A program made the position numbers and the translations under genes. The notes under the pieces were generated by a model that was not told the origin of the DNA, made no database searches, and worked only from the letters and a program-made list of their open reading frames with translations. From contig OZ025282.1 in the NCBI GenBank assembly GCA_964019165.1, positions 11,730,229 to 11,794,228 on the forward strand: 64,000 nt of DNA, given 5' to 3'. This document shows positions 30,400-42,700 of the stretch, in pieces. Positions within the stretch are counted from its first letter, which is position 1. The number at the start of each line of letters is the position of its first letter. This DNA is from Mastigias papua (Eukaryota > Cnidaria > Scyphozoa > Rhizostomeae > Mastigiidae).

Positions 30400-31770
30400 C
30401 TACATCAAAAAGATGTAATAAGTCGTTCGAATGATGGTATTAGAGAGTTTTGAGATTAGGTAGCTCCGGTGTTCAAATACAACAGCTAGAGCATCGCACA
30501 TTTCAATAAAAGAAGAGTAAGAAGGGCCAAAAATTCCAAGAGAACTGATAGAAAGATTGACAAACTTTACATCTGTATATTTGGATTTAAGTGTTTCCAT
30601 AAGGGATTGATATTTAGCTCTCTTGCTCTCAGCGTTCACTTCTAGGTTGGTTTCAAAACCAACTGTAAGTTCGAGAATGTACATCTTGTTGTCAGGCGAT
30701 GCAAAAACAAGATCAGGACGAAAATTATCTCCCTTTATTATGGAAGGAGAATGAAAGGATGGGAGATCAAAGTTAAGAGATGCTCCTGCACTTGCTCTAA
30801 AATAGTTAGCCAAGATTTGTAATGCAGAGTTGTGCTGCCAGGTGTAACGACCCTCTTCTAAGTAAGAATTACAACCTGCTACAACATGGAGAAGAGTTTC
30901 TGGTAAATGACAGAGAGAGCATTCTGAGGACTGTGCGAAATTCCATTTGTTAAGGTTGTTGCGAGTGGAAAGTGAATTGTTGAGGTACTTTATTGTAAAG
31001 TTGAATATATTTCTAGGCATCTTGCTCTGAACTGAAATCCATATGGATTTAGTCACAGTAAGAGAATGATCGAGAACAAAAGAAAGAATGGCTCCTTGAG
31101 ATTGTAGTTGTGTCTGCAAACGATGATTATGCTCAGAATGAGCTGCTTTTAATACATCTTTATTATTCTTATATACGTCATACTGGATATTCATGCCACT
31201 AATTGTACTTTTCCATAAAGACTTAATTTCATCATTAGGAGAGGATCGAATAGAGTTTCATAAAACAGTTTGGCACTGCGAAAATTTCATCGAAGGAAGA
31301 ATCATATTTAGACCAAACTGGTTTTTAGAGAGTATTATGCTACTCAAGGTGGCACTAACGGGAAGATCGAGCTACTGACGGATATAGTTGGAAACTAGGT
31401 TGTCAAGGTTTTCGGTAACCCAAGTTTTAGAAAGGTCAGCAACAGTGAAGTGCCAAGAAACTTTAGAAAAAACAAACCTACTATACAAAAGAAGTTTGTT
31501 TCTTGGGTAAAGGGGCAAAGAGTCAATGTCCTTAAGGAAATCACTAAACAAAGAGCTAAGTTTATTTTTCTGAACCTGATTGCTCATGGCAAAGTAAAAA
31601 TAACGGCCAAGATAACGAAAAGATTCACCTTGTTTAACTGTAGGAACTGGTGCATGATTAATTAAGAGAGAAGGCTGCAATTGGAGAGAGCAAGTAGAAA
31701 ATTTCTTGATACCAAACGTAGTACATTTGTCTACCCTTATAGTCATTTTTGCCCATTGAGCTTTTTATTT
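30400..31770 (-). pseudogene. R2/NeSL-like LINE C-terminus: RT thumb, zinc finger, restriction-like endonuclease
   Basis: Unlike the other LINEs here this one uses an RLE-type endonuclease after the RT. The minus strand reads WAKMTIRVDKCTTFGIKKF, GESFRYLGRYFYFAM, LLLYSRFVFSKVSWHFTVAD, a stop at 31372-31374 and another at 31258-31260 (both single-base type). An intact 264-codon stretch follows with the CCHC finger CSLCHLPETLLHVVAGC, RYTWQHNSALQILANY, and a PD-(D/E)xK-like core RPDLVFASPDNKMYILELTV with Lys in the ESKRAKYQ segment. The RT core is missing (5' truncation at ~31770). Clade (R2, NeSL or Hero) is open. Confidence 0.75.
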
Positions 31771-34327
31771 TTGAAGCCTCATGATATTAATACAATCTAA
31801 GCATACAATCATACACCTCACCATATTAAGGCAGTGCATAATTGGCAAGTCTGCAACTTAAGTTTTTACTATAATAAATAAAAATAGAAAAAACAACCTC
31901 AATTTCTCAAATTGAAGTAAAAGCAATAATAACTGTAATACTAAGGTAGTAAAGTCATTGTCAATAAGCCAGTAAGTAATAATAACAATAATAATAATCA
32001 AAGCTGGGTAGCCTCACTCTGAAGATCACCTAACCTCGAGCAATTCAATTCACTATTATTGTATCTTCTCTCTGCGCGCGTGACTTATCACCCTCCTCAA
32101 TATCGAATGCCTGTTCAATTCCCACGTGCCTCTAGAGATGCAGTATAGGGAGTGCTAACAGAGTAGATGTTTGTGCAGTCAACTCGAGGAGAACTTGGGG
32201 TGTATACTGACTGGTAAGTTTTCTGTTGTGCTTAAGCGTTTTCATTTAACTTTTCCTGTGTTTCTAGACCTAATGTTAGCTCCTTTAGAGCCTAAATTGT
32301 AGCGGGCATTAGAAAGATTTTGAAGTTCTCTTATGGAAAAGATTTTGTATCAGGTTGGGTTTTATCCTGTCTTATTATTAAGTCAAATGATTATTTCCTT
32401 GGAATTTTCAAAGAACATTGCTTATTGCTTGAAGCCTGTCAGCTTCGAACCACAGTATTTGACAAAGATAAGCGATGTGACTTTTCTAGGCGTGAAGCAA
32501 AAAACACCTGAGTTCTCATATTTTATCACATGGTGTCTATATTAGGAGTTATAGAGAGTTTCTCTATACAACGAACGATGAGAGTATATGCGAAAGCTAG
32601 CTAACTTTTTGCTAGCTTAATCAGTGAAGCTTCACAGTGTAAAAGCTATTTTTTAATATAAGAAATGTAAAATATCTGTCAGAGATTGTAGAGTAAAGAT
32701 ATTCGCGAAACTGAGAACAACTGTGGATGCATCAAGAACGATTTTGAGAAAAACCTCTTAAAATTTAATTTGATCTTCTTTCTCCCTGGCAAAAACATCC
32801 TTGCTCCATTCAAGAAAAACTTGCAGCATACACACTTGATGTTGTTATATAGAATAAAGCTAAACACCCTAGTTCTTTATCGAAGTGTCGCAATACCAAT
32901 TAAATGCCATGGTATGTTGCACTTCGTAGTCCTTTGGTATTTAGTAGTTTGTCTCTACTTTGTAATAAGGGGAAGTAGGTCAGCTTATTTCTCGCAATGA
33001 TTTGTACTGGCATGCACGCATTTGATCGCTTCAATTTCATCAAATACCACTAAGCTACGCATGGGTTCTTTGACAATTGACCTTCTAATACTAAATGGGT
33101 TGTTCTGCCCTTAGGGTAGATTGAATTCGATTTCATAGCGTTTTTACTTCAGTAGTAGACCCAGGAAGACCTGGAGAAGTTTGGTCCCCAAGAAATAACA
33201 ATGCATTATGGTTGTGTAATGTCTATTCGAGTCAATAGATGAATTTACCCAGTTGGCCCTCCCCAGCACTAATGCCGCATGCTAGGTCGGCCACTGAAAT
33301 ATAAGGGGTTATCGTTAAGGCTTTTTTTGAATATGATTGCACCATAATCCTTCTTTTTGTTGATTATGCTGCTACTTGGGCCGTTTTCTATTTCTCTACA
33401 TGCATTGCACTTTTGACCTGTTGTGCAGTAGTCGAACAATCGATTAGTTAGGGATTTTCTCTGTGTTTTGTCTAGTTTTCTCTCTATTTCCGGTTTTTTC
33501 AATAGCTGATAGCTTTGCAAAATGTAGAAACAAAGGAAATCAGTACAATTTTGGTTCAACCTGCCCACATGTTGCATGGTAATGTTACCTTACGCGACTT
33601 GTTTAGTAAGAACGATATTTTCTTCCAGTGCTGGAACGTTTCTAGCTCTTTCAAGATATGAGTCTTGAAACTCTCTCAACATAATTTTAGCGAGCATATT
33701 CAAGCACGTGTGCACAACATTGCAGTTTTGCACAGACAGATGAGACTTGCAATTAGCTGTGGCCTCAGTTACACGTTATCGAACAGTTTTTTGTATTGAA
33801 TAGCAGTAATTTATCCTCTACTATGCATGCTTTGATGAGTGTGGTTGGTTACACGGTACTTGATAGCTTTTTGTGCCTGTTACGTTTCCACTTACACGGC
33901 AACAGAACTACTCCGTACTGCGAGGCCTATTCTTTGTGTTTCCCTATCATGCGCATCACCATAGCAAACAAGCAGTTACCAAGGTGTTTCCAGTGCCTTA
34001 AGTATATCTGGATAGCCCCGTACATGGCACCATAGATTATCGGATTCATTTTCGTCTCAGTTTCAAAACAGAGCATTTCTTGTACCGGATAACCAATGCA
34101 ATGTGCATCGGATAGCAGGATGCTGTGCAGTTAGTAGAAAGCCTTGGCCAAACTCTCTCGACTTCAGGCTATACATTGCTCGACAAATATGGAGCATTGT
34201 TGAGTGTTGCCAAGGGCTGGTGGCCCAACGCTCTCGACTTGGCACAGATGCACTGTCCACATTAGTCTCTAAAAAGGACTGGATCGAGCAACCTATTGTT
34301 TGATGAGTCAGGTTTGTGAAGCCCATC
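31771..34327. other. Unannotated interval
   Basis: No recognisable domain, transposon end or RNA gene was found on either strand. ORFs of 60-100 codons are present but have no family signature or splice support. Short AT-rich runs occur at 31866-31890 and 31975-31998. Confidence 0.5.
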
Positions 34328-34723
34328 AGTTATTTTTTTTGTTTTTGTTTTTTTATGCTCATAAAAATTACAATTACATTCAACGATATAGAGACACAAC
34401 ATTACGGAAATACAAGACAACACCACAGGGAGCATGGAAATACATAGCAACCCTGCAGCAATTTAAAATTTAATTAAAAAAAAATAAAATAAATAAAATA
34501 AATAAAAATAAAAATAAAATAAAATTACTTTACTAATGAACGTTCATTTACCATGTTCTCTCTAATGAGCGACCGGGAGCGCATCGAAGCGCACGATTTA
34601 AATGTTTTTGTTCCTCGGAGAGGAACCACTCTTGAAAGGGGCACTCATTAGAGAGAAAACAGCATCAATCTATTCAAGGAATGAGGAAAGGAGGAGAGAA
34701 GATTTATGTTAGTTTGTTACCAT

Positions 34724-37700
34724 TTATTCAAAGCGTTTTGTGGCCTTGATATATTCTAGTGTTGCGTTGAGAATGCTAACATTGGATGTAAGTGACAGGT
34801 ACTTATAGCCATAAAGGATAATATCTACTAGTTCATTGTTTGAAGGATTTGCAAGACCGTGGGACAACAATATTGCATTCACACGACCGAGAAGACAACA
34901 CCTCTGTACATCATAAGTATGGCAGAACAGCATATAGTGCTCAGTGTCCTCAACACCATCGTTTGACGGACACAAGGGGTTCAATGTATCCTCAAAATTA
35001 TGCCTAAACTTGTGAAAGTTCAGTTTACTGAGACCAACAAGTAGCTGTGTTAAAATGGATAGACCTTTTGGATCATAAATATTATAGACAGGTTTTGGGG
35101 GTGGACGGATAATGGACAATAGCTTTTGTTTAAAGGTATTTACAGAGCTAGACTGTCTAATTTCCGGTTCAAGTCTTTCCCATTCTAGCAAGCAATTAGG
35201 ATAAAAACTTGACTTGAAACTTCTTGTTCTTGCGCATATTTGTCCTATTGAAATGTGTCTACGAAGATTATAATGAGATGTGTGAAGAGTAGGAATTGGG
35301 CATCGTGTATAATCTGGAGTGCAGTTTTTAACTATTTTGTAAAAGAGAATAAGTCGTCTGCTCCACCGACGAAGGTGTAATGGTTCCCACCCGAGCTCAT
35401 CGTATAGTTTTTCACGAGAGGTACCTTTCCAAGTTCCTGTCAATGCTAAAGCGGCAGAGTATTGGATATATTCAAGTCTTTCCATTTGAGCATTCAAAAT
35501 GACACGATGGCTAAATTCACAAATACTATCTGGAATGTGGTATATGACATCGCCGTAATCTAGGTGTGGTCGAATGTAATGCTTATACATATCATTTAAA
35601 GTGTGACGTGGCAAATATTTTGATAGAAATTTCAACATTCCAATTCCTTGTCTGCATTTTGAAATGACGGATTTAACATGGCTGGCAAAGGACAGTTTGG
35701 AGTCGAGAATGACTCCAAGATGCTTTTGCTCGGGAACGCTTTTAACAGGAGCATTTTTGAAGAATATGGGTGGGTGGTTTCTTGGGCATCTTTTCTTGGA
35801 AAAGATTACCTCGACAGCTTGCTTACTAGGGTCTGGATTGAAGGACATTCTCCATTTAGTGACCCATAGGTTTATCAAATCCAAGTCATGATTTAAATTT
35901 TCAGCGGCTGTTGTTGGTTCGTGGACAACAGTAAAGATTGAAGTATCATCAGCAAACAATTTCACATTACATTTTAGCCCGTCTGTCAGATCGTTGATAT
36001 AAATTAGGAAAAACAAGGGCCCCAAAATAGAGCCCTGTGGAACCCCAGCTTTTACGGTACCCCATCGGGAAGCTTTGCCATTCAGAACAGTACGTTGCAT
36101 CCTATGGGCGAGGAAACTTTTCATTAACGAAAATAACTTACCTGAAATCCCCCACCGATGCAATTTATACAGAAGGCCTTCATGTCAGACCCTGTCAAAA
36201 GCTTTTGACATGTCGAGGTAAACAGAGCGAACGTCTAGGGTTGGGTTGCAATCAAAAGCTTGAAAAATTGAGTTAGTGATAGAAAGAAGCTGATTAACTG
36301 CCGAGTCGCCTGGTCGGAAACCTGATTGGTTTGGATTTAATAAGTTATTTGTCTCTAAGTGATAGTAGAGTGTATCAAATATAAGTTTCTCTAATATTTT
36401 CCCGAAGACTGGAAGAAGAGAAATTGGGCGATAGTTTTCTTTGCAACTCTTGTGGTTCTTTTTATGAATCGGGACTATGTTTGCCTTTTTCCACATATCA
36501 GGAAATATGCCTTGATTTAAACAATTTTCAAAGATCAGTCTGAGAGGCAGTAGGAGTGCATCATCGCATACTTTGATCATCCGGATTGAAATATCATCCC
36601 ACCCGTGCGCTTTATTTGGATTTAATGACCTAATAATCCTTAAGATCTTCTCATCGGAGATGGTAAATTCTGTAAGAGGTGAAGCTATAGGGGAATTGAA
36701 TTTAGGAATTTCGCTCCCAGTATCAATAGTAGTGCATTGTGCTATAAAGTAATCGTTGAAAATTTCTGCTTTCGCTGTGAAATTCAAAACAAATATATCA
36801 TTCTCTAAGAGAGGGGGGATGATTGGTAATTTGGTTTTATTTAATATATGTTTAATCAGTGACCAGTAGGATTTATTTCTGGTCTCAGAACGTGCATTAG
36901 CCGAGCCTGTTTTCATGAAGTAATTATCCTTGGCATCTTCGATCATTTTAGATACACGGGATATCATATTGTTCATGGCCTCCAATTTATGACTCGGTCG
37001 ACCATTTCTAACAAATGATTTATATGCTCGATTCTTTTTCGCAATAAAATATTTTATAGACTGTGTTATCCAGGGTGCCTGCCGAGGTCTGATTTTGATT
37101 GTTTTGTTTGGTATACAGTTTGAAAAGATGTTCAAGAGAGTTTCAGTCAGTAGCTCAACTTGTTGGTTAGGACAAGTCAGGTTCTGGATGTTATCACGCC
37201 AGCGAAAGTTTTGGATGCACTTGCGAATCGCATAGACATTCGCACGATCATAAAACCAGACCTTGCGGTAATAGGGAGGTGGTGCTAGATTTTTAACGCT
37301 TAGCTCACCGTATACAATTTGATGGTGACATTGCTCATGTAAAGATGGGTGAACACCTGATTCTAGAAATAGATTTGGTTGGTCGGTGAAGATAAGATCT
37401 ATGCAGGATTTAGAATCTCCCATGATATGAGTTGCTTCAGAAATCAGTTGATGCAAACCAAGCTCGGAGGTGTGCGGCTCAATAATTTTACCCTCTTCAT
37501 TTTCGTTATCATTTCCCCACCATTGTGGCGATCTACAGTTGAAATCACCAGTGATGATCATGGCATATGGGTTTTCGGCTGACATCCCGGATAACATTAC
37601 GTCAAAATTTGTTATAAAAATTTCAAATTCAGCTGCGGTCTGACTAGGACTCCTATATAGGACAGCAAAGAAACATTTCTTCCCGTCAAGCTGGATCTCA

Positions 37701-38131
37701 CTAACTATACATTCTGGAAGGGTGACAAGGTCTGCCCTATTTTTAGCCGGAAAAGATTCTTTCACATAAAGACCAACGCCTCCTTTTTTTAGGTTTCCCG
37801 GATGATTGCTTTTCGTTAGATTGTACCCTCTAAGAGTCAAGTTTCCCTCATCGACGGTGTTGTCGAGGTGGGTCTCGACGATTCCTATCAGATCATATTT
37901 GTATAGAGAATTGTATGCTTCAAGTAGAGAGACACGTATATATTCATGAGCATTAATACTATTTAGGTTCCATGAGCAGAATTTTAAGGTTTCCCGATCA
38001 GGGCCAGGGTTTTTTTCAATATCAACGCTTAATAAAACATGTTTATAAATTGTCCATTGCAAGTAAAGCATATAACAAGTTAAGAATGCTGCATATGAAT
38101 TGCAGTAGATTAACAGAAAGTCTATAAGCAA
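34724..38131 (-). CDS. LINE ORF2: 2A-like leader, APE endonuclease, reverse transcriptase (one in-frame TGA)
   Basis: The frame is open from an upstream TGA to 34724 except for TGA at 36185-36187, where related proteins have Trp (KAFDRV-stop-HEGLLYKL). The first ATG is 38069-38071; the hydrophobic leader is followed by SVDIEKNPGPD, a 2A-like sequence. Endonuclease motifs: FCSWNLNSINAHE, IGIVETHLD, GGVGLYVKE, LYRSPSQ, IITGDFNCRSPQWWG, SCIDLIFTDQ and HEQCHHQIV. RT motifs: KKANIVPIHKK, NYRPISLLPVFGKILEKL, QSGFRPGDSAVNQLL, YLDMSKAFDRV, GVPQGSILGPLFFLIYINDL and LFADDTSIF. A thumb and a C-terminal knuckle (LNPLCPSNDGVEDTEHYMLF, C) complete it. Length is normal for the group. Confidence 0.88.
37999..38071 (-). 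other. 2A-like ribosome-skipping motif at the ORF2 N-terminus
   Basis: D-I-E-K-N-P-G-P is encoded at 38000-38023 and fits the D-(V/I)-E-x-N-P-G-P consensus; it is preceded by HVLLSV, matching the usual Leu-rich upstream part. 2A sequences make the ribosome skip the final Gly-Pro bond, releasing the leader. N-terminal 2As are known in APE-type LINE proteins of marine invertebrates. The leader (MLYLQWTIYKH, or longer from an upstream non-ATG start) is hydrophobic, so it might act as a signal-like peptide. Confidence 0.85.
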
Positions 38132-39053
38132 TTTCCTGTTTACGAGGTAGAAGCTGAGAAAGCAAATTTTTTTATTAATTCAAGCGTAATGAAAAGGACT
38201 GACTTAGCTGTTGAGTATTTTTCAGCAAAAGTGCGGAAAAAGGAAGAATTTTGGTTAATAGAGTATGAAAATACAGAAAGAGGAAGTACCATGACAGAAA
38301 AAAAGATGAAAACCATGCAAAATAAGTACAATTGTATAAGTGAGAAGAATGATGAGAAATTCGTGGTAATCGATGCCTGCTTGCTCATAGTGACTGAAGG
38401 ATGAAAGAGCCCTATAGCTGCTCGCCATTGACAAGTATCAATTAACATTATATACTGTGGGTCTTCTCAGTCGTGTCAAGTGCAATTCTTTGGGCCTATA
38501 GAAGTTGGTAGATTTGCCTCTCCTAATTAGAATAGATACGTACATAACTTTACAAATACAGAAAGATACACATAACATAAAAATACATGTAGATAAACAC
38601 AAGCTAATGGTCTCGTATGCTTCATTATAAGCGTACATCGTAGATAATTGTCGCGTTTCCATTGGGGTGTATTTTTCAATAACGGAGGTGTTTTTACAGA
38701 TCCAGTTCAGTCAGGACAACAAGGGTGAGCTATTCGACTTTGACATTAAGGCTCCTTTGAAACTACGTGAATAACAACATAGATTAAACAAGTACACCAT
38801 TATGTTACCCTGCTCCCTTGAGCCTTAGGAAATCAGACTTAGGCAACAAACTAAGGTGCCTTTGGATATCTATTGGTTTCTAAAGACGCAGCGAGGATCA
38901 AATTTAAACAACAAGAAAAGAAAAAAAAACGAAGAAAAGTAAGCTTAAATCAAGTTTAGAGGGAACAAAAGGACATGAAATAAGGACTTATATGTATGAA
39001 CGTGTGAACACAAAATATAGAGCTACTATATAAGGGACATATAAGCATTTAAA
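38132..39053 (-). other. Spacer between LINE ORF1 and ORF2
   Basis: No recognisable coding sequence over ~920 bases. This is long for an inter-ORF spacer in two-ORF LINEs. It may hold an ORF2 leader/promoter region, an undetected insertion, or show that ORF1 belongs to another element. A 71-codon plus frame at 38189-38404 is Lys/Glu-rich and unrecognised. Confidence 0.45.
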
Positions 39054-39767
39054 TTAAATTTGGGACATTTCCTTGTTCGAATTGAAAAATTTGAAGGAAC
39101 CATCTTTTAGTTTAAAGCCAAGTCGGCAATTTATGTCAGCAAAAGCAAAGTCGATATTTGGGTCAGAATTGGCTTTGCTCTTTGCGTCAGAAAATAGCTT
39201 AGATCTCCTTGGGGTCAGGTCCATAAAGATTTTAACTTTGTCTTGCTCTTTCCTTGCCCTGTAGACAGCTGTTCTGCTTTCCCAGCTAGTGAATTTGACA
39301 ATCATGGCTCTGCTTTGCCCTTTTCCATCAGCTGCTGTTTTTATTTTCCCAATACGATGGGCTCTATCGATGCAGTCAGGACTCACTTTTACTTTCAAGC
39401 TACCTATTATTTCCTTAACTTTTTCTACACATTCACTAGCTGACTCAGTTTCCTGCTCTGGCAATGGAATATTAATAATGCGTAGACAAGAACGACGGGA
39501 ATACTGCTCAGCATCATCTAGTTTCTGTTCAAGATTTGCAAAGTGAGCATCATATATTTCAATTTTCTTCTCGAGGGCCTGCACGCGTGCTTCAAGTGGC
39601 TTGGTTGCCTTCGCTATTTCAGCTTGCATGCAATCAAGTACTCTAGCCTCCAGTTTTGATATCATACTCTCCATATCATCCTTGGTCAATAGTCCTGATC
39701 CTGCTAATGCTTCATCAACATCCTTTTTAATTTGCTTCTCCATTTTCACCGATGATCTAGTCGACAT
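39054..39767 (-). CDS. LINE ORF1: coiled coil plus RRM-like (L1ORF1-type) protein
   Basis: A 237-residue protein from ATG 39765-39767. Residues ~25-100 form heptads (ISKLEARVLDCMQAEIAKAT, EARVQALEKKIEIYDAHFAN) ending in the LEQKLDDAEQYSRRSCLRII junction typical of Transposase_22-like ORF1 proteins. An RRM-like and C-terminal domain follow with DCIDRAHRIGK, GQSRAMIVKFTSWESRTAVY and ARKEQDKVKIFMDLTPRRSK. Such proteins trimerise and bind the LINE RNA as a chaperone. The frame is intact. It lies upstream of ORF2 in the same orientation. Confidence 0.85.
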   Translation of the reverse strand: MSTRSSVKMEKQIKKDVDEALAGSGLLTKDDMESMISKLEARVLDCMQAEIAKATKPLEARVQALEKKIEIYDAHFANLEQKLDDAEQYSRRSCLRIINIPLPEQETESASECVEKVKEIIGSLKVKVSPDCIDRAHRIGKIKTAADGKGQSRAMIVKFTSWESRTAVYRARKEQDKVKIFMDLTPRRSKLFSDAKSKANSDPNIDFAFADINCRLGFKLKDGSFKFFNSNKEMSQI

Positions 39768-42700
39768 ATGGGCCTAAATGACACACCAGAAAAGCGAGAG
39801 TATACTAAGAACTAACACGTATCTGACAGAGAGTTATTGTTAAACATACCCTGATCATGAATTCTTAAATACCACCGTATCTTGTTAACCATAAAGAGAC
39901 AAATACCCACAATGTACGCTAAAAAAGCTCCACTACATCATGTATGGCCTCTTTGCCGCCATCCAGAAAATCCAATCCCCATCAGTTATTATAGGCGCCA
40001 TATTGGAATAGCCCTTGTCGTGCAAATAAGCTTCGTCGAGAAACGAGTAAATGACTAGTATCAAAGAGGAAGCTTAATTTTACTTCTTTAATTGTGCAAG
40101 ATGGGTTGAAGCAGTAGTAAGGGTAGCATTGAAAGCACTAGGGATGAAGATTTAGAAAGACAACGATATGTTCAAAGCTTCTGTACAGTAGTATGCCGCG
40201 AAAGGTCTTTTAAAGGTGATAAAACACTACAGGGCTCTTTATTGTCAATTTTTGATCGATGTTTGGGAGGAAAATTGAGTTTTGAAACTTTGGGTTGGAC
40301 ATGATGCTTCCTTTTGGCTAGGAGGGGTTTAAATCACTGGATTTTCCAAGAGACACAGTATATTGCTTTGCTATTTCTCTACAGTAGGCAGATTGTTGAT
40401 TAGTAAAATGAGGTTTCATACTGACTTATATCCTGAAACAGGGGTTTTTAACATGCAGTTATGCATAAAATGTGAGGTTCTTTACTCGTTCTGTGCAGTT
40501 CTTGAAAGTTACATTTCATTTCATGTGAGTAATTTTAGGAGGGTTGTTCTTCAGCATAGACTGTTTCAAAGCGGCCCTCTATCCAAAACACAGTAATATT
40601 TGCAGATTGTATTAAAGTTCCCATAAAAATTACCCTGACCTCAATGCAGCATTCACTTTTTTCAGTGGTGATTCTTGCAACAAAAAATTGAGGGGGGGGG
40701 TAAGGGTCTGGAGAGACATAATGTTTTATAACTTCCTATTCTGAAACCTCAAAGCTAATTATTTTGGCTAGTTCAACATGCTTCCATTTCTGTTGCTACA
40801 GCTGCATACCAGCACCATATTCTAAATATAGAATACAACTCCCAAGATCTGATCACCAAACTTTCATGAAACTCAAAGACCATCTATAGGAAAAAATGGG
40901 AGGTGGTCCAGTCAACCACTCCATCCCATGGCTTTTCTGGTTTAGGAACACCATCTGTTTTCAGCTTTGATGTTTCTTAATATTTTATCAAATCCAGCCC
41001 TAGGTGTTTCTCAAAATTCTTTAAATTTGCTACATCAAAAAGGCAACTGTGAGACAATAACTACTGTTTACTTACAACTACTTGAGAGACATGTTGTTTG
41101 TACTGTTTCCAGTTTAATAACATATCTTCTTGGAAAAGCACACAGCCTTTTCATCCTGTTACCTGTTAATGCTCAGCTTGCCTGTGTTACTTAGACTGTC
41201 TATTAATTTTTGCCTGATTTGAGCTTCATTCTCTTTACCTACTTAACTAAAAATGTAATAAGAGAGTAGGATCCTCTATGTGAAAAGTGATTCTCCTTGT
41301 GTAAACAACTCATTTGATATTCTACCAAATGGTGCTCTTTGAAGAAGTATGATCTATGAAGAGAAATCTAATGAAGCACAACTTTGGTTATCCTCATCCT
41401 CCCAATTTTACCAATCTTATTTACTACACGACAGCACCTATCCAATATATTGTTGAATGCAGAGAAAAATGGTGACAAACAAAACTGCCTTCAAACCAGC
41501 ACCTTTCCTTGTAAGCAGTTTTGTTACTGCAATTGCTCACAGAATCACTATAGTTGCTGAAAATCTAATGGTGTCATTTAATTGCAGGAGTTGGCTCCTA
41601 CATGCTTTAAAAGTGTGTAGGGGTCACTCCAAAATATGTAACATAAAAAATTGTCATTTTGACCCCCAACATTCCCCTATGTAACAGCTTGCAACACTTG
41701 TGCTGACATACTCCTCTATGCTACATAACATTATGGCATGAAACCCCCCTCAACAACACCAGCCTGAAATTTTTTCAAATAATATAGTCTATAAGAACAT
41801 TAAATTCAATCTCAAAATCAATGTCAGTTAAGAATGATTAGAAATAATATAATACTCAAGCTCTTTCATGTTGTAAACTGTTTTAATTCAGCATTTTTAG
41901 AAGGCATTCATCAAATAGTGAAAAAGTAAAAAGGCTGCAGAAGAATTTGGTATTACAGAGTACTAGTTTTATTGTTTGTTTTATGTTTACGTAATGATAT
42001 GTAAAATGTTGTTTCTATGTTCCTATTGATTCCGCTTTTTCGTAGTCACAACACTTCATGTTATGGCATCATGCCATCTCCACTGCTGTTGTCGCAATCT
42101 CTTTTGTTTGGTGCTATTATCATGTCAAGGTCATAGGGTTATGCTTGTCATGTCATATCTGAATTATGCTTGTTTGTAACGTCAGTCGTTGTTCAATCGC
42201 CGTTACGTACAGTCGCTATCGATGTCGTGCTTTGTGTTGCTGTTTAATCGAGTTTGAATCAAAAATCGTTGCTATTGTTGCGGTATTTGCTCTCGTTGTT
42301 GTTATTACCGTTTTTGCCATCGGCGTGTTGTCATTGAGAGTCCGTTTTGTTATCAATCGTGTTATTACATAATTGGAATTATTTATGTGTTTTCCTTGAA
42401 CATTTCCGGGTAAAACGCACACATAGTTATTTTACAGTTACATAGCAAAAGAAATTTGACAGCACACCTCTACATTTTTCATACTAGTTTATCACAAAAT
42501 TGTCACATAGCTCCACACCCTGACCGTTACGTACTTTTTGAATGACCCACTAGGACAACAGGGATATTTTAATTGACTGATAATTGCTATTCATAGTTTA
42601 TAACCACACTGCCCAAGTACAGATTAAATCTGATATACTGTTCATTCATTGTATTTTAAACAAATAAAAATGACTTGTTTCTACAGTCTTACTGAAAACA

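Larger units (their letters stand above)
34328..39767 (-). mobile_element. Near-intact APE-type LINE with coiled-coil ORF1 and 2A-like ORF2 leader
   Basis: Minus-strand order: ORF1 (39767-39054), a ~920-base spacer, ORF2 (from ~38131/38071 to 34724), a ~395-base 3' UTR containing a (TTTTA)-type tract, and an A-rich end (AAAAAAACAAAAACAAAAAA at about 34328-34350). ORF2 has only one stop codon in over 1100 codons. ORF1 and ORF2 are assigned to one element from order and orientation; the wide spacer leaves some doubt. It belongs to the Jockey/CR1/L2 assemblage; the clade is not resolved. Confidence 0.8.

Noticed and set aside
34063..34326. 87-codon minus ORF and tRNA-Ser-like GCTCTCGACTTGG on the plus strand
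   Set aside because: No cloverleaf can be drawn and the peptide has no recognisable motif.
40363..42422. Several 66-85 codon ORFs
   Set aside because: No domain, splice signal or repeat relation; length is as expected by chance in this base composition.
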